From: Megamerina dolium
Taxonomy: Eukaryota > Arthropoda > Insecta > Diptera > Megamerinidae
Direction of reading: 5' to 3'
Length of the DNA stretch: 64,000 nucleotides
Assembly: GCA_963854835.1 (NCBI GenBank)
Contig: OY978526.1
Span: 45,405,140-45,469,139 of the forward strand
Positions 58,801 through 64,000 of the stretch are shown here, one piece after another (position 1 is the first letter of the stretch; the number at the start of each line of letters is the position of its first letter). Below the pieces are notes generated by a model that was not told where the DNA came from, searched no databases, and was given only the letters and a program-made list of their open reading frames with translations. A program made the translations under genes and the position numbers.

Positions 58801-60540
58801 TCAAGTGTTTCATCAGGTTGTATTAGCTCGTAATAGGTAATCTCTTCCAACCCCGCCATACAGTCAGCATCGTCTTGTTTGCCATCAAATCATATATAAT
58901 TTCTTTTTCCTTGCATTTCAGCAGCGCTTTACTGATGGTAAGTAGGCCCATCAAATTGGCTTATGAACGTCATACCGTTTTTTTGTACCTTTATTAACCC
59001 ACTTTTTGCATTTATTTTAGTTTTTGAGTTGACTGATTTTTATCTAACACAAAAATATATATTGAGTTCGAGTAGTTCGAGTAGTTCGAGTAGTTATATA
59101 TGCGTAATTGCAACCGAATCGAGAGCTCATTCTGTTGAGTCGTAGAAAATGTAACAATATTTATGACTACAACTAAATTCAAATACCATTTTATTGATGT
59201 TTAAAAAAAGTCTAAAAAGCGCTCTTAATGACATAGGGGAATGATCAATATTTATAATAGTAGCACAAAATAACAACTACACAAGACTATTGAAAATCTT
59301 CGAAAATGATTTGATTTGATGATTATTTGATAAGATGGTTTCACGACCTACAGAAATATGAATTTCCGTTGATGATTGATTTGTTATACACGATTCAAAC
59401 AGTCCAAAGAATATAAATAATATTGATCGGATATTTGTAGTAAGTAGAAGGAAGCTCAGGGATATAGAAAATTTTTTATATCTGTAATCACTGAATTTTA
59501 TAGGACGTTTTTAAATTTCTGAGTGAAATCGAAAAGTAAATGCACAAATTTGGCTTAAAAGAAATCACTTTAGTATAACAAAAAAAAACAAATTGCAAAG
59601 AATTGCAGATGCAAAGAAAAAAGATTATTAAATGGTCCAAATATAAAATGCCTAGCAATTAGTTATGAGTTATAGCTAAGTAGAAGTTTTGTGAAAGTCC
59701 ATGTGAAAAAGAAGGGTTAACTGCATACATGTATACAAATATTCATACGTACATTGCAATATTTCGGTTGTTAGAAAATCTTGTGGTCTCTCATATACAC
59801 ATAAAAATAGATAGAATTTATCCTTTAAGCGTAACTCAGAGTTACGGGTTGCATAGTAGCGTGCATGCAAAAAATCCAAAGTATTTGAGAGAATGACAAC
59901 AAAACCCTTAAAATGAAGAAAAAACATGAAAGGAAGTACAATAATAAATAAGTAATAAATGACAATGTACGAGAAAAATAAAGAGAGGAAGATAGAAAGA
60001 GAGCGCGATAATATTTAAATGAGACATCTGAAGATATCTTGTTGTCGCAAGACCATTAAATGGAGACATAACGAGCTTTAAACGAATGTTTGTCGACTAA
60101 CCTCCGTAACTACCATATCAACAGCGCGCAATATTTGTTCATCAAACTCAATGGCGCTCAGCTTACTGATATCGATCCATTGCAATGCAATTAAATGTCC
60201 TTCCGTTGATTGATATTGAAACGATAGTTGTACAGCTTGAAGGTACTCCTCTTGAAATGCGATATTATCATTTTTATCGAATGTGGTTGTTATTGTACTA
60301 TTATACACTACGAGTACCGAAGACAGTTGAGAGAAATAATTACCGACTCGTAGTAATAATGGTATGAGCGAAATGAAATGAAAAGACAAAAAAAAATATA
60401 AAATGATACACTCGTTTAATATTGTATAAGTAATTCCATCAGATGAATATCCTTTTGAATAATGGTCTAAAATAAAACTTACTTATGTAGTGTAACAATG
60501 CTGTTGCGTGTATTGTTGCAGTTGCTGCCGGTGGTAACAT
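40663..60540 (-). CDS. Ir21a: Ionotropic receptor, Ir21a-like, 10 exons
   Basis: The product is a variant ionotropic glutamate receptor subunit of about 777 residues in the plasma membrane of sensory neurons. The Drosophila family member Ir21a acts with Ir25a and Ir93a in cool sensing. Exons, 5' to 3' on the minus strand: 60540-60483, 60346-60102, 59906-59753, 43791-43223, 42355-42223, 42144-41964, 41872-41612, 41529-41157, 41083-40952, 40890-40663. Every junction is GT/AG and all phases agree, ending at TGA. Reading order: extracellular N-terminal domain (about 1-320), S1 ligand-binding lobe from TLRVGSITYIPYVV (about 325) to ARSAVTILGP with its Arg (about 436), M1 (about 461-483), pore loop FIQQP, M3 motif ENTYSGQLKSILTIP, S2, and M4 (about 739-760). 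Assigning Ir21a rather than another conserved IR rests on remembered family resemblance. The first ATG exon is the least certain part. A weak ATTAAA poly(A) signal lies at 40621-40616. Confidence 0.85.
40952..41083 (-). CDS. Ir21a: Ir21a-like exon 9 (S2)
   Basis: It encodes VPKDDLYFDWTRAVSIRGWP and HVRTCMETGLFVHWERQ. This is the end of S2, with the amphipathic segment before M4. The acceptor is ATGTATAG, the donor GTATGA, and both ends are in phase 0. Confidence 0.9.
41157..41529 (-). CDS. Ir21a: Ir21a-like exon 8 (M3 and S2)
   Basis: It encodes FLATLLCATITLENTYSGQL (the M3/gate region corresponding to SYTANL of iGluRs) and then S2: EPVDTMEKWSQTTWKWSAPS, FRPDYGLGIERLQSG. The donor is GTACCT, which is weak, but the reading continues cleanly as KI-VPKDDLYFDW. 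Confidence 0.9.
41612..41872 (-). CDS. Ir21a: Ir21a-like exon 7 (M1 and pore loop)
   Basis: It encodes EQFAAWRTNIMPF, then transmembrane segment M1 (LWSFLITTMLMCACVLHFI). A cytoplasmic loop with five Gln (QLVQQQQQRQF) follows, then the pore region FDEAILDIFAVFIQQPSAST. The acceptor is TACTTTTAG and the donor GTACAC in phase 2. Confidence 0.9.
41964..42144 (-). CDS. Ir21a: Ir21a-like exon 6 (S1 lobe)
   Basis: It encodes YGVDNWGIIYDNETSNGMLG, VEVAIGCIYNWYNNVTE and TIARSAVTILGPAP. The Arg aligns with the residue that binds the ligand carboxylate in classical iGluRs. The acceptor is ATACTTGCAG and the donor GTAAGT in phase 2. Confidence 0.9.
42223..42355 (-). CDS. Ir21a: Ir21a-like exon 5 (S1 lobe)
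   Basis: It encodes DAGTGNVDAIDLNAPNRT and GSEAEVLKTFCQVRNCHLLV, the first half of the ligand-binding domain. The acceptor is ATTCGAATAG and the donor GTAAGT in phase 1. Confidence 0.88.
43223..43791 (-). CDS. Ir21a: Ir21a-like exon 4 (N-terminal domain and start of S1)
   Basis: Acceptor TTCTTCGCACCAG (phase 1) and donor GTAAGT (phase 0) delimit 569 nt. It begins FYPHHVMVVP and carries a low-complexity Thr/Lys region with an aspartate run encoded by a GAT repeat (43558-43590, about residues 219-230). It then reads INFELWTQKFVGNDGN and enters S1 with LEGRTLRVGSITYIPYVV. The open frame continues upstream to 43864, but that part is taken as intron because only this acceptor fits the phase. Confidence 0.85.
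43558..43590 (-). repeat. Coding GAT/GAC trinucleotide repeat (poly-Asp)
   Basis: A run of CAT on the plus strand encodes nine consecutive Asp in exon 4 of the Ir21a-like gene. It is in frame and flanked by DDG and G. Confidence 0.9.
44160..45548 (+). repeat. Long dispersed repeat, copy A (terminal palindrome, ~300 bp internal units)
   Basis: It runs from TACCCTGCATATG to GCATTATGCAGGGTATA. Inside are about three diverged units marked by CAACTTTGTATGG at 44342, 44589 and 44897. Near the right end are a GGAC repeat (45389-45410) and a near-perfect terminal palindrome at 45513-45544. No protein is encoded. It lies in intron 3, inverted relative to copy B. Confidence 0.85.
45549..45880. other. 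Intronic unique DNA
   Basis: Nothing recognised. Confidence 0.4.
45893..47140 (-). mobile_element. Jockey-type LINE fragment 1
   Basis: The minus strand reads FLKLFETIITSQLAF, NQHGFHKGKSTATNLLD, IFPDDVKLCIS (the YADD-type box with Pro), EFNDPQVTKTFYISIINPIL and IEHVQKQFLLYALN. It closes in a GC-richer 3' region and an A tail (T run at 45893-45902). It is heavily decayed. Confidence 0.7.
47809..48981 (+). mobile_element. RTE-like LINE, 5' truncated, nested
   Basis: 1,173 bp ending in an A run, flanked by a perfect 14 bp duplication atgttggagttgga (47795-47808 and 48982-48995). It sits in Jockey-type fragment 2. Assignment to the RTE side of LINEs rests on WRWIGHTLRK and GRGRPRNTWRR in its C-terminus. 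Confidence 0.93.
47811..48959 (+). pseudogene. Reverse transcriptase ORF with YADD box deleted
   Basis: It begins EQAGFRPKRSYVDQANTLRI and motif A MLFVDFKKAFDTLKR. A TGA follows WMALS (Arg CGA expected), then ALYENSQLAVLHNG and NAGVRQGCPLSPLLFAIVLD in the same frame. At about 48211 the text jumps from WNLARQLE to PHKFSDMQAK, shifting frame and removing the YADD region. Thumb and C-terminus then run open to 48959: GLEINIAKTKAVRIN, FVESFCYLGCTITTDGEAEE, WRWIGHTLRKQPDSF, GRGRPRNTWRRSTLG. Confidence 0.9.
49141..50231. other. Intronic AT-rich DNA
   Basis: No feature recognised. Confidence 0.45.
50245..50331 (-). mobile_element. SINE 3' tail fragment with local filler
   Basis: An A run plus the last ~55 bp of the main SINE (ATGTGGCATTTAAAGCCCC, GGCCGAGCTTCT), then 25 bp of non-SINE filler. 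It is flanked by the 13 bp duplication gacggttgctata at 50232-50244 and 50332-50344. Confidence 0.9.
50345..51420. other. Intronic AT-rich DNA
   Basis: Nothing recognised; a short AAG-rich tract lies near 51340-51357. Confidence 0.45.
51421..51447. repeat. Perfect hairpin, 11 bp arms
   Basis: aggagcaatta, a 5 nt loop ctctt, and taattgctcct. It lies 17 bp from a SINE tail insertion. Confidence 0.9.
51464..51534 (-). mobile_element. SINE 3' tail fragment
   Basis: An A run followed by the complement of the family tail (ATGTGGCACTTACAGGCC, GGGCCCTTTGGCC, AAGCTTCTCTTCCAGTACTG). It extends only ~70 bp into the SINE. Target duplication is not clear. Confidence 0.85.
51535..53507. other. Intronic AT-rich DNA
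   Basis: Minus and plus open frames here show no family features. Confidence 0.45.
53508..55035 (-). repeat. Long dispersed repeat, copy B (inverted to copy A)
   Basis: The same family as 44160-45548 in opposite orientation. It starts with the terminal palindrome (53508-53539) and has the GTCC repeat near 53644. CATACAAAGTTG unit markers lie near 54096, 54400 and 54700, about 300 bp apart. It ends ATATGCAGGGTATAA near 55020-55033. The two ends form a short inverted repeat (TTATACCCTGCATA). Confidence 0.85.
55655..55709 (-). mobile_element. SINE 3' tail fragment
   Basis: The complement of the family tail only (ATGTGGCACTTATAAACCCC, GAAGGGCTTTTTGACCGAG, CTTCTCTT), without body or A run. Confidence 0.8.
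56150..56720 (+). mobile_element. mariner relic A
   Basis: The plus strand reads SPEIVDKIHVMISNDRRIK (linker between DNA-binding helices), then near 56430-56540 FGYELLSHPAYSSGLVPFDY with the YSPD position degenerate, LPNVMKWLSGKRF and IIDETNAYVG. The catalytic core between these is missing or unreadable. Confidence 0.7.
56790..57115 (+). mobile_element. mariner relic B
   Basis: The plus strand reads ENELAAQLGVTQ and, in shifted frames, RLHAIGRR, SLLKLKSGYCTTILNGEK-like text and DSGQSFTSVAKP. The order is transposase N-terminus to just past the first catalytic region. It follows the C-terminus of relic A, so it is a separate insertion or a rearranged piece. Confidence 0.55.
57233..57543 (-). 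mobile_element. tRNA-derived SINE, copy 8
   Basis: The complement has GGGTGCCGTAGCTCAGTG, a truncated head, body and a degenerate tail (GCTCTTCGGTGTTTATAAG), ending in an A run on the minus strand. It is near full length but diverged. Confidence 0.85.
57700..58960 (-). mobile_element. CR1/Jockey-like LINE remnant
   Basis: The minus strand reads TYVEFR-like YAYVEFRNAKSTHKRVKQ, GVPQGRVPSSLMF, SFADDCTIL, LGVTF and VHANIMRNNVNKCNNVLVAL. A gap of ~240 bp follows (about 58060-58300), then TTYEAIGRSVVYYAAPVWTP and AISDTQLMRLQET. The two sides of the gap both carry a copy of the codons for ALAG. The piece is frameshifted throughout. Confidence 0.75.
58961..59752. other. Intronic DNA next to exon 3
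   Basis: It includes a short 9 bp tandem repeat (agttcgagt, about 3.5 copies, 59064-59095). No gene is seen. Confidence 0.5.
59753..59906 (-). CDS. Ir21a: Ir21a-like exon 3 (N-terminal domain)
   Basis: The acceptor TTCATTTTAAG is in phase 0, matching exon 2, and the GTACGT donor is in phase 1, matching exon 4 some 16 kb away. It encodes LDFLHARYYATRN and KFYLFLCVYERPQDFLTTEI, which read as receptor N-terminal domain sequence. Confidence 0.75.
60102..60346 (-). CDS. Ir21a: Ir21a-like exon 2 (N-terminal domain)
   Basis: The acceptor ...ACTACGAG follows a pyrimidine-rich stretch; the exon ends in phase 0 at a GTTAGT donor. It encodes 82 codons including GNYFSQLSSVLVVYN and ILRAVDMVVTE, consistent with the divergent extracellular N-terminal region of conserved IRs. 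Confidence 0.7.
60483..60540 (-). CDS. Ir21a: Ir21a-like exon 1 (putative start)
   Basis: ATG at 60540 opens 19 codons (MLPPAATATIHATALLHYI), ending in phase 1 at a GTAAGT donor. The phase fits the next exon exactly. The segment is not a convincing signal peptide and the frame stays open upstream, so the true start could differ. Confidence 0.5.
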
Positions 60541-62039
60541 GTTGTAATAATGTATTGTACTATACAAGTATTTGCTATATGTACAATATATGCCTTGCAT
60601 TTAGTACTTCCTTTTATATTCATATGAAGCATGAGAAAAATGAATGAACAATTGCAGTAAGCGTATGTAAGTAAGTGTATATATGATTGTATGTAAATAA
60701 TTTGTTGACAATTTCAATTGGCAAATAAGTATTGTATTCATTATAATTATATTTACATTTTTAAAGGGTGTTTTGAGTTGTATTTTTCTTTTCTGCGTTG
60801 ACTTACTGTGGTGTATGAAATATTCTATAAAAAACTGAACTACTATATATAATGCTTATTGTGTTACTAAACTTGATGTAATTTCGAATGAAGTATATTT
60901 ATAAATACATATGTAGTCTATGAGGGGTAATCATATTCTCCATACTCTCCATGCAGTTGTACATTATTTACGGGAGAGTCGGGAACGTTTGGCAACGTTT
61001 TGAAAAAAATGAGTACAAAAATAAAAAATATAATGTCATTTAATCTGGGTTGAAAGACAACTTTTGTAATAATATTTTTGTGGAGAAGGCTATATATGGA
61101 TTATATTCACTTTTAATCAATGATATGTGTATGCTTGAGTTTAATATATTACAAAAAAAAAGGTTTGTAAAATTAAGTAGAAGCACAGAAAAAATTTTAA
61201 CGATTCTTAAGGATAACTTTTATTATATTTAAATTTTATGATTGTAAGTTTTCTGAGTGATGTTTTTGTTCACTAAAGCTTTCCAGCTTTGGAAAGCTGG
61301 TTGTGTTAAAATACGAACATAACAAAACTATATGAATATCCGGTATATTTTCATTTAAAACGATCTAAATTTAATGAGTCCTTACGATTTCCTCAATAAC
61401 TAAAGAATAAATACGAAAAAATGCCAAAGAGAATTTTAATTTTTAAAATGAACAATCACTACTGAGACAACGAAAATATCGTGAAATGAAAAGTGCGCTG
61501 TCACTTTTCATAAATATCAGTTGACAACTACCGCCCATCACATAAAAAGAAAATATGGCCCACGGAGCACTGCTGTCGGTATTAGTCTATAAAAGCTTTA
61601 TTTTAGTAGCATTTTAGTAGCATATTAAAATGGAACAAATGAATGACAATGCTTTCACGCCTGCTGAACTTTCTCACCTCTGCCCCACATACATATAATA
61701 TATGTACGTGTATACATTACAATTTACTCTTCTACTAATTATGATGTATCTAATTGTTTTGTAGTAAATTATTATCTATCTGTATGTTAATACGTACTAA
61801 CTATGGTAATTGTCCCAGTCATGAAACGATTCAGAGCAAGTGCAGACATAAAAGTAATTTGAAATGGTAAGACAAGGCAAAGAAAAATTACAATTTGAAG
61901 TAAAACTAGATAAGATATATTAAATGAAACTGAGGCATTTGAAAGTTTGTCTTATAAATAACCAAAACATACATATAAATATGGTGTCTCAATAATGGGA
62001 ATACAATAATAAATTTATAAAATATTTTAAATTTTAAAC
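60541..62039. promoter_or_regulatory. Presumed upstream region of the Ir21a-like gene
   Basis: By position, this is where a promoter would lie. No TATA box or initiator could be identified with confidence. A near-perfect 18 bp palindrome lies at 61283-61300. Confidence 0.25.
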
Positions 62040-62510
62040 CGATATAATTGACATGGTATTTCATTTAGGACAACCGGTTTTAGATATTGTATATTTTATT
62101 TAATTTATATAACTTCCATATAAAGCCTTTGAATTTCTTTAATTTAAGACAACCATATTTAGCCCGAAGTTTAATATTGTCATATGTATTAACAAGCCAT
62201 GCTGATTGCTTTATGTGGCACCCATACAAAGTCGTGAAATATATTTAAATTTGAACCGCCACAACTTCGTCTGGGACAACCACATTTGATATGTAAATTA
62301 ACATTGTTGGATTAAATAATTCTGCAAGAAAGGCATGAGACGCCCACTATTTAATGTGGCTCCTATACAAAGTCGTGGATTTTTTACAAAATTTAAACTA
62401 TCATAACTTACGTAGTCTTTCACTTATGACAGCCATATTAAACATTGTTATAGATTAAAATTGTAGAAAAAAACAGTTTTGAAAAAAAAAATGCAGACTC
62501 ATACTTACTT
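62040..62510 (-). repeat. Diverged relative of the long dispersed repeat
   Basis: Two units of about 180 bp are marked by CCCATACAAAGTCGTG (near 62221) and CCTATACAAAGTCGTGG (near 62362). Each is preceded by GCCCACT- or GCTGATT-type text, as in the repeats at 44 and 53 kb. Confidence 0.55.
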
Positions 62511-63124
62511 TTTACCGCCATACTATTCTTTTACATATCCCTAACATTTTTACTTACATACTGTAGAGTGTTTATGATAATACCCTAAAATTCGGTTACT
62601 GCGTAAAAGATGGAGCGATTTATATGTATATAAATCGACGTGTGTGCATTTCTTTAAAGTAAATTTGTCCAATTAAATTATCGATAACTATTAGATGAAT
62701 CCCAACTCGAAGAGAAAATATTCGTTTTATCAGTATATAGTAATAACAGCATGTTTCATAAGTGTATTAAAATTGTAATTAATTTCCAAGGTGTACTCTA
62801 TTCGATCGGCATTACGCATGCATGTTTGTTCCAGCTTATATAGTCAAAAGTTTATCCAATGTTTATATTATGGCGCTTCTGCCCATACGAGGGTTATTTA
62901 TTTTATGTTCTTTTGTGAAATGATTTGCAAACTTTGAAATGGACAAGACGGCAGCATTTTCGGCTCTGAAACAAACAACAGTACAACATTTGCTCTGTAA
63001 AACAGGTGATTACATTAGTTGATATTTGCAAAACAAAATTTTTTGTGTGAAGTCGTATATCATATCGAGATGTGTAGAGACAGGAATGAGGCTCGAAAAT
63101 TCCTTGAAAAGTCAAGCGCCTGAG

Positions 63125-63465
63125 TGGCGGTTTAAATCATCCCGGAACCTCTTTCTGTCGTGACAACAACGGGAATCTGGTTACAGATGTCCAGAGTGTA
63201 CTGAGCTTATGGAGGGTACAATCCCGCTAGTGGAGGAGATCTTCCGAACTCCCCAATGACGGATGATGGTGTAGATGTTCCACCACCCTACCATGACGAG
63301 GTCAGAGGTCGGCTGAAAAACAACAAAGCTGCAGGTGATGATGGCTTGCCTGCCGAGTTGTTTAAGACCGGAGGCGATGAGCTGCTCACCAGCATGCACC
63401 AGTTCATAATATGGTCAGATGAAAGCATGCCCGATGATTGGAGACTCAGTATATGCTTCTCAAAT
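63125..63465 (+). mobile_element. RTE-clade LINE fragment (linker to RT start)
   Basis: The plus strand reads CRDNNGNLVTDVQSVLSLW, then LKNNKAAGDDGLPAELFKTG, DELLTSMHQFI and SDESMPDDWRLS. It is the same family as 37826-39745. It has internal deletions and both ends are lost. Confidence 0.85.
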
Positions 63466-63761
63466 GGAATTATCTTAACCAAAACATCTATTTCGCAAAC
63501 TATTGCATTTACATACCATGCATTTCTTTGCAAGCCTGTTATACGTCGATTTTCTTATTTCTTTCCGTAAATAGATGAAGTCGTTCCACCACTATTACGT
63601 ATTCCACGACTGGGACATTCACCTTACTGTATGTTCTAAATATATTGGATTTGTGCACGACTAATCAATCTTGCTGAGTAAAGGATAATATGACTCTACT
63701 ACTTAGTCGAGACATAAATAATGTTACACACATTTTATGCTATAAAATTCTCGTTATCTCG

Positions 63762-63960
63762 TTATCTGACTCCATTTTTGACATCAAAATTAGTAGAACG
63801 AAATCGACAAAACCAAAATTGCACGTGATTGGCTGTTACAGTATCAGGACCATAAACACTATTCACATTTTCAGCCGTCTGGCTTGCGTTTTCGTCTTTA
63901 TCGAAGAAAAACGGTAAAATATGGCGTATTTTCTCTTTGCTGGTGTCCATCTTTGACGCG
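63762..63960 (-). mobile_element. mariner transposase N-terminal fragment
   Basis: The minus strand reads MDTSKEKIRHILPFFFDKDE, NASQTAENVNSVYGPDTVTA and VQFWFCRFRSTNFDVKNGVR. This is the first DNA-binding helix bundle of a mariner transposase. The downstream (leftward) sequence is not mariner, so it is truncated. Its 5' terminus lies near the window edge. Confidence 0.8.
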
Positions 63961-64000
63961 TGCTCAAACAATACTGAGTCAAGCAATCACAAAACTGCCT

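Larger units (their letters stand above)
43792..59752 (-). other. Intron 3 of the Ir21a-like gene (16 kb, TE-filled)
   Basis: Phase-1 donor GTACGT at 59752 and acceptor CAG at 43794-43792 bound a 15,961 bp intron. It holds two inverted ~1.5 kb repeats, two Jockey fragments, a nested LINE, three SINE tails, one SINE, mariner relics and a CR1/Jockey-like LINE. All are separately listed. Confidence 0.75.

Overview
This 64 kb window is AT-rich eukaryotic DNA from a higher fly. A tephritid-type true fruit fly is most likely, but that is inference from the gene and repeat content; no species marker was seen. It has one recognisable host gene, and almost everything else that can be read is transposable-element (TE) sequence of several ages. 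There is no bacterial gene, CRISPR array, rRNA or functional tRNA gene. The host gene is on the minus strand, from 60540 down to 40663. It is an ionotropic chemosensory/thermosensory receptor, most like Ir21a. Ten exons join with consistent splice phases into about 777 codons. Seven exons sit within 3.1 kb (43791-40663). Three 5' exons lie at 60540-59753, beyond a 16 kb intron packed with repeats. Layout: 0-6.6 kb holds tRNA-derived SINEs, decayed mariners and RTE 3' ends. 8.1-11.05 kb is a 5'-truncated LOA-clade LINE on the minus strand whose 3' end abuts an (AT)n tract. 13.1-13.5 kb is an RTE endonuclease fragment. 15.6-17.36 kb is a DNA transposon with ~285 bp inverted repeats, inserted in a (TA)n microsatellite and encoding a protein I cannot assign. 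17.53-18.88 kb is a PIF/Harbinger element with intact ends, TTA target duplication and two spliced genes. 19.0-27.1 kb is an I-clade LINE on the minus strand, interrupted by a 2.8 kb Jockey element and by a SINE. 27-36 kb is mostly featureless, with one SINE (28.6 kb), one SINE (33.5 kb) and a LINE RNase H scrap. 36.2-40.4 kb is a duplicated ~0.6 kb repeat carrying an independent Jockey copy, an RTE element and a mini-mariner. The large Ir21a-like intron (43.8-59.75 kb) contains an inverted pair of ~1.5 kb repeats, two Jockey fragments, a nested LINE with perfect 14 bp target duplication, SINE tails, mariner relics and a CR1/Jockey-like LINE. 60.5-64 kb is upstream DNA with an RTE fragment and a mariner 5' end. 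How the parts relate: target-site duplications and interruptions give relative ages. The I-clade LINE predates the Jockey and SINE insertions in it, and a Jockey tail predates the LINE at 47.8-48.98 kb. The duplicated 36-40 kb unit predates both LINEs in it. None of the LINEs seen here is intact, so activity would depend on copies elsewhere.
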